DNA of 64,000 nucleotides from Chiua virens (Eukaryota; Basidiomycota; Agaricomycetes; Boletales; Boletaceae), in NCBI GenBank assembly GCA_019787685.1, contig JAHNUO010000010.1, forward strand, positions 1,736,001-1,800,000, written 5' to 3'. Below, one piece after another: positions 21,384 through 34,565 of the stretch. Numbering within the stretch: position 1 is the first letter of the stretch; every line of letters begins with the position of its first letter. The position numbers and the translations under genes were made by a program. The notes beneath the pieces were generated by a model. The model was given only the letters and a program-made list of their open reading frames with translations, was not told the DNA's origin and did no database searches.

Positions 21384-21880
21384 CTATACATTCATAAGTA
21401 CAGCATCAATAGACATCATGGCACATTGAGAAACCTGCTGGTGCTGTTTCTGCTTCCTCACAGCCCACTCTGCAGCTTTCCCAGTGAGTCCCAGACAATA
21501 TGCACTCATGAACTGCCAGATCACATCAGTTGGGCAAGCATCAAGAAGTTCCCATGCATTCTGTTTTGCTTCTTCAAATGTTTTCTTTGGAACCTCATGG
21601 TACCAGTACTTGCACCAACCCCAGTACTTGTGTATGTACATTAGTTACTATTTGCACTCAAAATGACAAAGCAACAAGGACATACCATCTCAATTGGGTT
21701 CAACTCACAGTGAAACTTTGGAAGGAAGATGCACTTGTGACCCATGGAGTGAATGAGTGTCTCAAGCATGGATGGTTGATTTGCAAAATCATCTTGCTTG
21801 CTTAGAAGATAAACCATGCAATAGTTTTCACTCTCCCAAGGACAAACAGGACTATTAAGAAGTACAGGGTATCTCTGCAA
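21384..21880 (-). pseudogene. DDE_3-type (Tc1/IS630-like) transposase, C-terminal relic with an intron
   Basis: The upstream exon (21880 to about 21672) carries SKQDDFANQPSMLETLI and FLPKFHCELNPIEM, in which the Glu fits the third catalytic residue of this superfamily. A GT-AG intron of about 50 bp follows, and the next exon has YWGWCKYWYHEVPKKTFEEAK and FMSAYCLGLTGKAAEWAVRKQ, a C-terminal helix typical of basidiomycete copies. The first two catalytic residues and the DNA-binding part are missing, so it cannot be active. Confidence 0.7.
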
Positions 21881-22226
21881 GGTTTATATACATATTGTAG
21901 AGCAGGGCAAAGGGTTAGCCAAGAAGAGCAGAACTAACCAAAGGGCCAAAAGGAGATGTACAGTGCATAGTCAACGGGTGGAATGAAAGCAGAATGATGA
22001 AAGGCAGAAGCCATTGGAGTGATGATAGAAATAAAGATGATCCCTAGTGAATCAAAGGAAGCAGAAGGGGAGAAGGTGATGATGGAACAACAGGTTGGGC
22101 CAGAGTCATATAATCAGATCAAAGAAAGAAAAGGTAAACAGGGCAAAGGGTTAAGCCCCTTGCTGAGTAAGTGGAGGCAAGGGTAAGCCTTGTGGATTGA
22201 ACATAGGTTGGTACCTGTAGTACCGA
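21881..22226. other. Unassigned 346 bp
   Basis: The sequence is purine-rich on the plus strand with no frame of note. It probably represents eroded upstream sequence of the DDE_3 relic. Confidence 0.3.
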
Positions 22227-22837
22227 TGAAGGTAATAAATCCCAGCTGAAGTGCAATACTCAGGGGGATTGAAATAATAGAAAAGAGGGTGAAGGAAATG
22301 TGATTCCGTTCAACCCAGGGACAATGCTGAGTTGGTGAACAACAAGAAATGGTTTTTGAGTAGTCTGAGATGAATCTGGGGTGAATCCAGATTAAAACAG
22401 ATGGAAAAGTGGATGTGGCAGTCCAAATCCAGATTGATAAAACACAAGGAGAGCGAGAGAAAACAAACATCAACCGAAAACAATGTGAGACAGATGCACA
22501 CAGGCAAAAGCTACTGTATTTTGTCAATACAGTGAGTTTTATAGTCCTTGGGAATACCCTCAGACTCGTCCTAAGTAAGTATGATTAAACTAAAAATCTT
22601 GGAACCAGAATCACTAACCCTGCAAGGGTTGTGAGTGCTAAGTATGGATAAAGTGAAATATAACAAAAAAAATAAGGCAGAATAAAAGAAATGTGAAAAT
22701 GTAGATCCAGGTGAGCATGAGCATGCAGATGGGTGATATTAATGAATCTGGACAAGCAGACAGATCAGGATTGGGATCAGGTGATGATGGGGTGTGGAAA
22801 TGTGCTATGTGAGCACAGGGAATACCTATTCCCTACA
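22227..22837 (-). mobile_element. Solo LTR, family F (611 bp)
   Basis: It is the reverse complement of the 10274-10886 family, from TGAAGGTAATAAATCC to TATTCCCTACA. The flanks share the 4-bp sequence CCGA (22223-22226, 22838-22841). Confidence 0.85.
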
Positions 22838-22883
22838 CCGAGCATAGTGAAATCAAAGTAAATGAAACGAAATGAATGAATCG

Positions 22884-25362
22884 TAACATGTATCAAGTGG
22901 TGGTTGTTTGAGTTATCACAGCCACTTGATACTCAGGAAGGGCTGACTGGTGTTAGCTAATACCTTGCTTGACAACTTCATGTGGCATGCCTGGGTGAAT
23001 TGCAAGTCAGCATCACAGAATCAAATTGCCATATGATATGGGTATCAAAGGAAGAAAAGAGTGCAGAGGTAAGTGGAAATGTAAACATGTGCTTGTGCAC
23101 AAAAAAATCCCTGTACCTCAAAGTAAAATATGGATTAAAATCATTGAAGTAGAAAGTGGTCTATGTATAAAAATGATTGGGAATTTGTTATCATATTCAA
23201 GCACAATGGATCCTCTTGGTAGGAGGCTGATCAGGGTCCACAAAGAGATTCACAAGGCAGTGCTGCTTTGGAGTTGCAGAAGGGAGGGCACATGGTGCAG
23301 AAAGCACATGAATCATAACAATATCTGCTGTGTTACTGTGTAGACATCAGTAGATGTTGTTCCAGCACCCTTAGCTGAGATTGACCCCCCAGTGAGAAGT
23401 AATGATATGGGATCATATGCCAGCATGTGTAAATGTAGGCTGTAGCTTGACATACATTTGAATAGGAAATGGATATGACCATAGGTTCTACATCTATGAA
23501 CCTGTATGTACACTGCTGTCCAACTACATTCATAGCTCTCATAGGTTTGCATAGTGCCAGATCCTACTCAAAATCATTTACCTCATTCTATGTCAATGTA
23601 GTAATTTCAATGAGTGAGCATGTGCATATACTCATGCAATTTTATGCATAGCTAGCAGTTGAGAGGAGCAATGCCACATACCCACCAGCCCATGTAGTGT
23701 AAGTATGACTATAATATAAACAGGATAGACATACTACTGCTGTCTCTGTTGAGAGCACCTCATGGTACTTATTGAATTCTTCATGTGTTCTGCCTGCTTT
23801 GATGTATGTTTGCGAGCGGTGTGCATACAATGTGCTTCATGAGTGTTACTGCATCAGTTCTGTCTAGAGGGGGAAAAGGTAACAACAAGGATTCAACTCT
23901 ACCAACAAGGACAAGAATGAATTCCCACATTCTCATGTGGTGCATAGTCTTCTGGGCTTTGTACTAGTAGCAAATTTGCCTTGTCTGCAACCAAGTCATG
24001 GTATTTGGGGATGACCAAACTCTGAAGACTCTTAAGAAAAATATTTGGTGTAATTTCCAGGTGTCACCATAGGACAAATGCCCTGTGTTAGTAAAGTCCA
24101 GGATGTCTATTAGGCTACCTCATCACCAACATAGAAATGTGCCAATGGCTTACAGAGAGAACATTTTGATCACGGGTCACTCAGAGTAGATTGTCGAACA
24201 TTGTGCAAGCAGAACCTTGGCCATTCTCTTCAAGTTAAGGATAATATATGTTTGATCCAAGAGATTGCACAACACAACCTCACCTGGCATGTTCCTAGTT
24301 AATGAGACATGCAGGCAAGTCCTTACCAAAAAGATCACCCACTATACTTTCTTCCCAGGCCATTTTCTGGAGCCAGTGCTGGGCCTGGTATTGATGTTAC
24401 ATTTGAAACTAATTACAGTGAGTGAGGCATTCAATTGAGAAATAATAACCGTAAATGTATTGTTTGTGTCCGTGAAGAGTTTCTGGGTGGCTGCTTGTCT
24501 TTGTTGTGCTCTAGACTATCTGTGCCCAGCACTATGATGTGGTCTTGTCAATATCTGTAGTGGAAATTTCAAGAGGTTCAGGAGACTCAGAGCCTCAGGC
24601 TGTGACAACCATCAGAGAAGTAGGAGGATGATACTTTAGATTTGGCCTGCTTTGCAGCATGTTGTGAACAATGTTGGTAATGTCCAAGTTTGTCTTCAGC
24701 TTGTGTACATGTAGGTCAAAAATTGAAATGCACTGTAGACAAGAGACTTAGAGAGCTCAGAGAAATTCATCTTGGTGAGCATAGATCAGGAAGACCATCT
24801 GCAGGTCATTTGGATCCTGTCTGATACTGTTCATTGTGATCTGAGTCATTGTTTCATCCCTGTCGTTCTGTTGGTTGTCTCTTTGCAAATTTGCATTTGT
24901 ACAGCATCTTTTTCATCGTCTGCAGCCTCCTGCAGATGTTATCACTTTGTAGCAAGTGAGTTGAGAGGCCTGAGCATGGAGTTGCAGTATCTCAGAGGAT
25001 TGGGCATAGTGTAAAGAGCGATGTTCTAGGATGTTCAACTTGAAATGTTCAGGTATCATGACTTATTTCACTGCATGGAACAGATCTGTAGATGTGCATG
25101 CACTGTGCATGCATAAGATAAACAACATATTACATAGATGATCCTACCCACAGCTAGTTATCCATACTACTCACCTACATTAACATACAATTGCATATCA
25201 CCACTTCTCACTGGGGTTGATTGTCAATGTGTTGACCTATTGTTTGTACATATTGTCAATATGAACTCTCTCACAAATTATGGGGGTGACAGAGACCTTG
25301 TCAAGCAAGGTAACTTAGTGCTTTTGCAGCTATGCTAGGCCCTACCTGGGACTATCATAACA
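22884..25362 (+). repeat. Family G LTR remnant split by about 2.4 kb of anonymous DNA
   Basis: 22884-22932 matches the hairpin region of the 327-1034 LTR (AGTGGTGGTTGTTTGAG), and 25315-25362 matches its last 48 or so bases, ending ATCATAACA. In the complete LTR these parts are adjacent. The intervening segment begins TCAGGAAGG and ends in a short hairpin, ACCTTG-TCAAG-CAAGGT (25296-25312). Its coding content was not recognised. Confidence 0.6.
22933..25314. other. Anonymous insertion, no recognised gene
   Basis: About 2.4 kb with only short frames, the longest about 105 codons at 23026-23343 (plus), which has no recognisable motif. The left end carries ACCTTGCTTGACAA (22967-22980) and the right end its reverse complement (25295-25309), giving a short inverted repeat pair near the ends. 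Confidence 0.4.
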
Positions 25363-26342
25363 GTGACTTCCACAACACCTCAAGCACCATTCTAAATAGT
25401 AGACTGTCTATTTGATATGCTATAGAATCTGTGTACACTCTGTGCCTAGTCCATTCTCACTCATAAGACATCAAAATTGTGAACATGCATTGCATGAGCT
25501 TACTTGGAGTATGCATGTGCACAATAAAGTTGACACTGAAGTTGCACTGAAGAGACATTTTCACAATTTCCATGCCTTAGAAATAGAATAAGCTAGGCAC
25601 ATTATGTACAGAGTTTCTATGGCACTCTGCAGACATAGTCTACCATTTAGAATGGTGCTCAAAGCATTGTGGAAGCTACAATGTTAAATTTTCGATTGGT
25701 TTTCAAAGTCTCCTAAGTTCTCAGAGGTTTTCCCATGCATCTCATATGTTTAAATCACTCCTCCCATCTCCAACCCTCATTTGAAAGCCAAAATGAGGCA
25801 AGTCAGGAAGCACTAAGGCCAAGCTGAGGACATGATTTCCCTAGCAATATACCTGTCAGACCATGTCAAATATATTCATTTCACAAATGTCAGAAATGCA
25901 TCCTACATAATGTTTACAACATTATGGCCAGCGATATATATGGTGGAATATGTAGATATATATCCTCCAATAAGGCCTGCACAATTTATGGATCGCTGGA
26001 TCACTGGTGAAACCTGGGAATGTGAAAGAGGGGTCAGGAAGAGAATGTGACACAATCATACCAGCATTGATCCTGGTGGTCTGTGCTGCTGATATGTTGT
26101 AGATATGTATTCCTGGACCCTGAAAGATAGTCCAGGTCTCTTGTTCAAAATTGTCACTTATCTTGACCCTTATATGGTAACTATTCAGGATTTGTCAGCA
26201 ATGGTGGCTCACTCCACAGTGGTTTCAATCATGTGTGATAAGAAATTGAATTCATGACATCCACATGATTTTTTTGCCAATAGGGTGTTGTTTGAGTGTA
26301 GCTCCTCTCTTCCTTTGACAGTCTGTCACTTTGTGTCAATGA
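25363..26342. other. Unassigned 980 bp upstream of the Helitron frames
   Basis: No gene was recognised. The 5' end of the Helitron is expected somewhere here, but a TC start cannot be placed without other copies. Confidence 0.3.
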
Positions 26343-28657
26343 GTGAAGGAAGTATGTTGTTCGCTTTTTCTCTTTCTTGTTCTTTCTAATGTTGTATTGT
26401 TGGCAGTAACTGACTCAGAGATCACTCGCTTCCCTATTGGTGTCAGGGTCATATCTGAGGTCCAGGAAACGCTGAGTGAGCACTATGTTGACTTTAGTGT
26501 TCTTCAACAGCACTTTGACTTTGTTAATCTGGATTATGCTGCTGTTGATCCTCTCTCTCTATACCCTCAAGGTTGTTTCCTCCTGGTATATGCCCCTTGT
26601 ATCAGTTTGTTGGTGCAAGAATTCCAGTACTTCACGAATTCTCATTTACATCTTTTGCTTCATGCTCATGGAATTCGTACTCGAAGCAATCTTCATTGGC
26701 AGGCACTTCTCAATCTTCTCAGGCTGCATGAATGCTGTGATTGTGTTGCAGTATATCTGGTCTTCAGACATCATCCCAGCAAAATGTCAGGGTTCTTCAG
26801 ATGAATACTCCATGCTCGCAGCAGGAAGTCAGAATCTTCCTCATGCACCCAAAAGAGATAGTCAAAACAGCAAGAATGTGCATGTGAAACTGGAAGACTG
26901 GAAGCTGGCGAATCAGTTCTGGATAATAATCATTCCAGATAATTTCCCAAAATTCATGATTTTGCATTCAAGAAGCAAATTATTCATGAATGGCAGGAGC
27001 AAATGAATCCCTCATGTTTTATAGAGACAGCATGTGCAGTCTGTGCATGGTCTTTTGCTGAACACAAGCTCGCCTCTGTTTTTCCAATTTTAGCTATGAT
27101 GAACATATTGCGGAATAATTGCATTCCCAATGCACTTCTTCCTTCAATATATGACATGGAGGTTTATTCAGGTGCAATTCTCTGTCCTGATGGCCTCACT
27201 AATACAAATGTTTTGTCTCCTCTGCAGATGTGTATGCAATGCCATTGCTCTCTGCAAGCCTCCCCACCTCGCCAGCCCATTTTTGCATTTGCAAACTTCA
27301 TGTACAATGTGAGGGACTGTCTGTTATGGTAGTTCTGGGTAGGAGCTAACGTAGCTGCAAAAGTGCTAAGTAACAAGTGGCTGCAATAACTCAAACAACC
27401 ACCACTTGATATGTGGCGCACTGTAGAGTTCAAAGAGTAGTCTGGTCAGTGTAGTTGCTACCAGAAAGCACAAGGTTGGACTCAGGAAGTTTCAAATGTT
27501 GTCCGTTTGAGAATCTATACTCTTGGGACCAAGGTTCATGGGCGACTTCTAGGAAGTCCAAGAGAGTCGAGTGTACTCAGCTAGATTGTGGGTACTACAG
27601 GAGTACAGTAGTACAGGAGGAGTATCACTGCAAGGTATATATGCATTGATATAAAAGGGGTGTTCCAATGAAGAGAGGAACCAAGCAAAGGGAACAAAGG
27701 TGGAGTAGGATACTCCATGGTGAAGAGGGAGTCATACAATGACAACCAAAGAAACAAAGAAAGCTACCATGCTGTGGAGCGATATGATCTCCTCAAGGAG
27801 GGGAGTGAGTCATAAGCAGATGAGCTAAGGTAAGAGTCCATTGGGGGAAATGAAGTTGACAAGGCAAGAAAAGAGAGAAATTGTAACACTGTCTGCCGCA
27901 TGATGTCACACATGCATTCGACACTGCTTCCCATTTGATTTAACCCTTATCTCTTGCTGTTGATCATCAAAGGTTACACATCATTTCATTCAACAGGGTG
28001 CTCATGATGGATATGTCCCTGAGGAGTCATCACAAAGATTCAACTGGGGGAACATCGCTATCTTCCCTCAGGATGTTGGTTCACTGTGCAAGGTCCTCCC
28101 CCCCGGGCCCCAAGCCTGATGATGTCCGTGACACTCTTTGTGTCTTGTTCACAGGTGGAGGTTCAAAACTGACAGTTGAAAGCCTGAAGAAGTTTGGCCC
28201 TATTCTTGTTTGCAAATCAAAAGTGGAGAATATGATTAAATTCTTGGTGGCAAATAATGAATGGTCAGTCAGACAATGTTCAATACAATGAGCAAAACAT
28301 GTGCTCACTTTTTCTGCACTGAGAGTCTTCCGACAACAATTCAGATTCGGGATTTCTGGATTGCTTGCAAGTCAAGCATTCCTCAGAAGGGAAGAAGTCT
28401 GAAATACGTGAATCAGACTGGACTGAAAATCAGGGTGCTATCATTATGGATAATGTTGCCTACACCTTAGGCGATCATTCCCCACAAAGTTGAGAGTCGA
28501 TGAAGGCACACACACTAGCATATGCTCTGGACCAGAAGCGTTTTATCCATTCTCATGCTGGTTCAACTTTTATTAGTGACAGTGATGACGGTTTTCTTTC
28601 GTACCTGTTCCTCCATCTTGATCCTTGGGGAATTGGAGGATTTAATCATCCTGGATG
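26343..28657 (+). pseudogene. Helitron protein, N-terminal and DUF6570-like region
   Basis: After a divergent start with HLHLLLHAHGIRTRSN, the frames give HEWQEQMNP and a CAVCAWSF zinc-ligand motif, LLPSIYDMEVYSGAILCPDGL, then FAFANFMYNVRDCL. The solo LTR 27322-27888 splits the last motif, which resumes with PHDVTHAFDTASH. Next come NWGNIAIFPQDV, a frame change at the C/G run 28097-28108, DTLCVLFTGG, a GPILVCKSKVENMIKFL stretch, and FLSYLFLHLDPWGIGGFNHPG. The frame continues across element C into 36755. Several stops occur. The region precedes the replicase in many fungal Helitrons; its role is not known. Confidence 0.75.
27322..27888 (-). mobile_element. Solo LTR, family G (567 bp), in the Helitron
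   Basis: On the plus strand it runs TGTTATGGTAGTTC to AAATTGTAACA, the reverse orientation of 327-1034, with a perfect CTGTC duplication (27317-27321, 27889-27893). Removing it joins two Helitron coding segments in frame. Confidence 0.9.
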
Positions 28658-29078
28658 TGAAACAACCTAGAACAACCTAGACTGTTAAAGTGTAGTGGTT
28701 GAGCTGAAGAGGGGGGTTCAGTCCAGTGAAGAGGCAAAAACTCCAAGAGAACTTTGTTAGAGCTCTCTGGCTGGAATTCATGGGGTTTATATACTACATG
28801 GATGTCAAAGTTGTAATCTGAGTATGAACTACATAGATAAGAACTATGTATCTTATTGGTTGATAAGGTGTGAATGCATATGAGTCATAGATAAGAGCAT
28901 AGCCTTGCACTGCCATGATGAGTCAGTGATAAGGGAAATGAATAGATAGAAGTGTATGTGTGTGATAATGTGGCAGCCAATAGGGTATGATCCTTTGGAC
29001 AGCCTTGACATGAGGCGTTATCTTTTGAATATATTGAAAGTATAATCCGTTAAGGGATGGAAAGTTGATATCGTAACA
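28658..29078 (-). repeat. 3' LTR of element C
   Basis: The plus strand runs TGAAACAACCTAG to GATATCGTAACA, family C. A purine tract AGATGGGGGGTAG (minus, 29079-29091) lies directly upstream on the minus strand. Confidence 0.95.
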
Positions 29079-32000
29079 CTACCCCCCATCTGTTGATCAG
29101 ACTCCAGATGATCTATTTTATAATTGAGACAATGGAGACTATCCTCATCTTCGGATTTGGTTTTATCATCATAGGTTCGGAACATGGAGTTAAATTGGGT
29201 TTGTGTGACTTTTAGTTTTCTTGGGGCATCTGGATGTGCTTCGTGGAAATCAGATATGAGATCTGGTGCATTCTTTAGATTCTTTAGTGGTTCCCAAGTT
29301 CTTTCATCATCATCATAACCCTTCCAGTGTATGAGGTATTCTAAGCAACATCCCTTCATTTGGGAATCGACAATATAGTCTGCTTCGAATTCCTCTTCTC
29401 GGTCATCTCCGATTATGACAGGTCGTGGTTTGTAAACCGGCTGTTCTGGGAGGTGTTCTTTGTATGGTTTGACCTGAGAAATATTTATGACTGGGTGTAT
29501 TCACATAGTGCATGGGAGTCAAAGTTTTAGAGCAGTTCGGTCCGTGTATGGATATTATGTCATAGGGTCCAGTCCACTTGTCTGTGAATTTGGGGTGTTG
29601 TTTTATTTTTAGGTTTGCAGTCAAGAGCCAGACCTTATCTCCAATGGAGTAGGAAGGGGGTTCTGATCTCAATTTATCTGCAATGTTTTTCATGTGTTCT
29701 GCGGCTTTATCTATATTAGATTTGGTTTGTTCTAGAACTTCAGAGAAATCCGTGATGAAATTCGGAGCAACCAGGTTTTTCATAGATTGTGGCATAATTC
29801 CCATCCTAGGGATATAAGAACATGTGATTTCAAATGGTGAGAATTTAGTGGCAGTGTGTTTCTTGCTGTTGTATGAGAATTGTGCGAGAGGTAGCCAATC
29901 AGCACATGTATTATCCTTTTCTGCACAGAACATGCGAAGATACTGTTGCACTTCTTGGTTCATTCGTTCTGATTGTCCATCTGTTTGTGGATGATGCACG
30001 GTGCTTAATTTGGGTGTTATTTTTAACCCTGAGCATATATCTTTCATAAGTTGGGAAGTGAATTGTGGTCCTCAGTCTGATATGATGGTTTTAGGGAGAC
30101 CATGATGTTTCCATATGTGTGAGAGATATAATTTAGCGAGATCCATAGATGTACACATTTTGTGGCATGGAATGAATTAGAGAAGCGATCCACGACTGTG
30201 AGAATCAAATCATAGGAGTGTGAAAGTGGGAGATCTGTAATGAAATCTGCTAAGATATCTTCCCATGGTAATGACGGTGTTTCTAAGGGTTGTAGGAGTC
30301 CTGCTGTTTTCTGATTAGAACCCTTGAATCGAGTGCATCTTTCACAGTGTGAGACATAATTTTTGACTTCTTCATTCATTCGAGGCCAAATGTAGGTTTA
30401 AGATAGAAGTTCTAAAGTTTTGTCATAACTGGGGTGTCTGGCTTCGGGTGTGTCATGAAACATAGTGATGGATTTGGTGCATAGTGTATCGGGAATGAAG
30501 ATCTTACCCCCCTTTCTAAGGAAGGCATTCTCAACTGTAGATCCAATAGATAGTAGGTGTTTCATGGCATTAGGTGATAATTTCATGGTTTCATGTTGTA
30601 TGTCTGATAGAAATTGATCGCCATTGTAGAGGAGAGTGATGGCTGATTGAATCTTAGATGGATCCATGAGAAGGATTCCTTTATTATCATCTTTGATTCC
30701 AATCATGTGGTCCTCTCTCCTGCTTAAAGCATTGGCTTTTCCCATAGTGACTCTAGCCTTGTGGTGCCAAGTGAAGTTAAAGCGTGAGAGATATTAAGCC
30801 CATCTCACTTGTCTTCAGTTAAGATCTTGGCATGTCATAAACCATGTAAGGTTCTGGTGGTCATTCCATATTTCAAAGTCATGTTTTGCACCCTCAAGAT
30901 AGTGGTGCCATAGTTCAAGTGAATGGATAACTGAAAGTATTTCTTTATCAGCTATTGGGTAATTTCGTTCTTCTGGGGTCATAGAGTGGCTATTGTAAGT
31001 GACAGGGTGCCAAAGTCCTTCTTTTTCTAAAGATAGAACTGCTCCCATTGCGAAATCCGATGAATCGCATTCCAAGCGATATTTGGCATTCTGACCCAGA
31101 TAAGCAAGGATAGGGGCTGTCGTAAATGCCTTTTTAAGCATAGTGAATGCTTCGTCACAATTGAAGGTCCATTCAAATTTTTGATCCTTTTTAGTAAGGT
31201 CATGTAAAGGTCATGCTATTTTTCCATAATCTTTAATGAACCTGCGATAGAAGTTGACAAGTCCGAGGAAACTTCTGATGTGTTTGACTGATGTGGGAGT
31301 TGGCCATTCAGCTACTGCTTTGGTTTTTTCATTATCCATTTTAATCCCATCAGTTCCCATGATCATTCTGAGGAAGTCCACTTCTTTTATGCGAAAGAAG
31401 CATTTTTCTGGTTCTACGTAGAGGTCGTTATCTTGGAGGTGTTTCAGCACTTCAAGTACAATTTTGTCATGAGTTTCATAATCGTCGGTATTTGTGAATA
31501 TCATAAGGTCATCGATATAGACGACTACAACGCCATCCATATCGGCAAAGATTTCATTCATCATAGTTTGAAATGTGGCCAGAGAGTTGCATAATCCGAA
31601 GTACATGACGAGGAGTTCAAATGACCCGTGGTGACAGACAAAAGCTGCTTTCCATTTGTTGCCTTCTTTGATGCGTACATTATTGTATCCCATCGGAGAT
31701 CCATTTTTGTAAATATGTAGCTTAGCATCTTTTAATTTATCCACAAGCTGCAAGATAAGCAGCAAGGGATAGTTGTTTGTACTTGTGTGTTCGTTTAGAT
31801 ATCGGTAATCCTGAACCATATGTTTCTTTCCATCTTTCTTGGGAACAAAGAAGACCGGAGATGTCTGTTCCGATTTAGAGGGTCTGATGTAACCTTTCTT
31901 TAGTTGGTCATCAATGAACGCGGAGACCTCCTCTTGTTCAGTGACAGAGAGGGGTATTAAGTGGCCCTTCTTTGGAACGAAAGACTCTTTTAGGTCAATG

Positions 32001-32658
32001 CTGTGGTCCCATGGTTTTCATAATGGTATTCTTTCAGATTCCATTTTCCCAAATACTTTAGCATATTTCATATATTCCTTAGGCACTATCTCTTGTGAGT
32101 GGAAAAAATACAGGCTTCGGCAATAGAGTTTGCATAGGAGATTTCTTCTGCGATAATGGAATCCAAGAAGTTGTCTTCATCTTGGGAGTGACATGACTCT
32201 GGGCATCTTCTCATCGTTACATTTCCTGTTGTCCAGTCTATATGGGGATTGTGGTGCTTTAACCATGTGAATCCAAGGATAAGATCATTCTTTCCAAGTT
32301 TGGTAATTTTGGCATCCACTATTTCTCTATGACCTTTGAAATCAATCAGGATTTGTGTGGCGTGAGTAATTGAGCCTGCTTGGTTCTTAGTGCCATCCAT
32401 ATTGAAAACTTGGATTGGGTGAGGAAGCGGGTGACGTGGGAGTTTGTGTTTAGTGACGTAGTCCTCGTGTATGAAGATCGTGTTAGCTCCATTGTCTAAA
32501 AGTGCTTTTGCTCCAATGTAGCCAATTTGGTTTACTGGGAATACCAAAATCAGTAATATAATTTCTTTTTCTACTGATGTAGATCTAATGAAAGACCCAT
32601 TGGGTATTTGTTTTGGGACAGAATTAAGCACGGAACTATCGTGTCCGCCGCGCTCCAC
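29079..32658 (-). pseudogene. Element C Pol polyprotein, decayed
   Basis: Minus-strand pieces give protease (KALLDNGANT; the catalytic DSG reads DNG), RT with [10 protein letters not shown] (31819-31211), RNase H with ECDSSDFAMGAVLS (31141-30815), the integrase zinc region (30745-30044), a core with HHPQTDGQSERMNQ (30047-29403) and a chromodomain with EYLIHWKGYDDDERTWEP (29359-29200). At least six stops or frame changes separate them. The usual stop before the purine tract is lost, so the last frame would run into the LTR. It is clearly more decayed than element B. Confidence 0.93.
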
Positions 32659-33639
32659 AGAGACGCTGTCAACACTTTCAGTTTTCTGTTGTTTTTAGTG
32701 ATTTAGGTAGTTTATCCTCTTGCCGGGGAGGAGTTTTGGAGTATTTGAAATCAAACTTAAAGAGACAGAGTTTTCATATTCTTTAGGAATAGAAGTGCAA
32801 ATGTGAGATCCCAGTTTACTCAGTTCGCCTTGCCTTTTCCCTTCCCGTTCTTGTTTTCGTACATGTCAAAGTAATAAGCTTGTACTTCCTTGGGATTCAT
32901 CCCTTGGATAGTGGTAAAGGGGTCTTCAGCCGGTACAGATGGGAAAGTGGTGGAAGTAGAAGATATTGTTGTCTTCTTTTCTTCCTTCTTTGTTGAGTGG
33001 ACTTTGCGCAAACATTGCGTTTTATGGGATCCACTGTACCACTTGCATTCACTGCACTGGTTTTTGGTTTTGGTGCATTCATTGGTTCTGTGACCTGCAC
33101 TGCTGCAGTTGTAGCACTTATTGGAATTCTTATTTCCAATTGCTCTGACTTCTTTTCCTGTGAACCAGCCATCTTTGTCTCTTTCAATGTAAGTGGCTTG
33201 GCCAATGTCCATAGCATTGGGATCCTTGTGCTTTTTCCAATGATCTGGTCACACAAAGTTTAATGCTTCCATTGCGTTTCCGGCAGTTCAGATCCAGGAA
33301 AGGTATGTGATTACCGTGTGGTTGCGGTCTGGTTCATAATCTGGACATGTTGTGTCCGTGTATATTGGGTGGAACAGGTCAACTCTGTGCCCGTCATGGA
33401 AGATCTGGTAGATGATGGAGTGGGCAGTGTTTGCCTCAAGGAGTCTTATCACATAATCTATTGTGGCTTGTAGCCAGAGAGCCTCCCATTGGACAATATA
33501 GTCTTCTACTCTCATCGTTCCTTGTTTGAGATTTTCTAATTGGGATCTAGCCCAATCGACCTTGTTGTTTTGTCGGAACATTCCTTTGATGTCCTGTACT
33601 AGTGTTGCCCACGTGAGGGACGGGCCCTTGGCTAGGCAT

Positions 33640-34253
33640 TGAAGGTAATAAATCCCAGCTGAAGTGCAATACTCAGGGGGATTGAAAGAAAAGAAAAGAG
33701 TGAAGGAATGTGATTCTGTTTGACCCAGGGACAACACTGAGTTGGTGAATGATGAGAAATGGTTTTTGAGTAGTCCGAGATGAATCCAGGGTGAATCTGG
33801 ATTACAACAGATAGAAAAGTGAACACAGCAGTCCGATCCGGATTGAGAAAATACGAGGAGAGCGAGAGAAAATGAATGTCGACCGAAAACGATGTGAGAC
33901 AGATGCACACAGGCAAAAGCTACTGTATTTTGTCAATACAGTGAATTTTATAGTCCTCGGGAATACCCTCAGACTTGTCCTAAGTAAGGATAATAATAAA
34001 AAAAGAAGGTTTTTGTACAGTATAAAGTTTGAGAGGCACCCGAATGTCCCTGCAAGGGCTGCGTGACATGGTCTAGCCAACACTAAGTATGAATAAGAAG
34101 CATCAAAAATAAAATAAAAGAGTCCGAGGCAAAACGGGCGCAGATACAGCAATCCGGATGAGTTCGCACAAGCAGACAGATCAGGATCAGGATCAGGTGA
34201 CGATGGGGTGCAGAAACATGCTATGCAAGCACAGGGAATACCTATTCCCTACA
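33640..34253 (-). mobile_element. Solo LTR, family F (614 bp), in element C gag
   Basis: It runs TGAAGGTAATAAATCC to TATTCCCTACA. The flanks read GCAT and GTGT; with the Gag frame as guide the original target was probably GCAT (ATGC on the minus strand), as for a Cys codon present in element A gag. Confidence 0.85.
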
Positions 34254-34565
34254 GTGTGTTTCGGCAAATTGTGCAGCCTTCTTTCCTTTTAGATGTGAGA
34301 GTACTGCTTGCACCGCCTTGTGTGAGCCTTTTGGTATGGCAAGGTTGTTGACTTCGAGCCATCCTTTCATCTTAGCCCACCATTCTTTGAATTTGGCCAT
34401 TTCTCCATTGTATGACCCTGGGTCTGCGAATATTTTGACTTTTGAGGAAGATGGGGGAATTACGGGAAGGTTGTTTAGTTGTCCTTCTAATGCCATAATT
34501 AAATTTGCTTGTTCCGCGACTAGGATGAAGGCTGCTTGTAGTCGATTGCCATTTGTCAAGGACGT

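Noticed and set aside
26343..26500. Signal-peptide-like start (MKEVCCSLFLFLVLSNVVLLAV)
   Set aside because: It lies in a decayed Helitron frame with stops and frame changes nearby; a secreted protein is not supported.
28081..28110. C/G run with CCCCCCCGGGCCCC as a regulatory palindrome
   Set aside because: It coincides with a frame change in the Helitron coding sequence and is better explained as a homopolymer error or indel.
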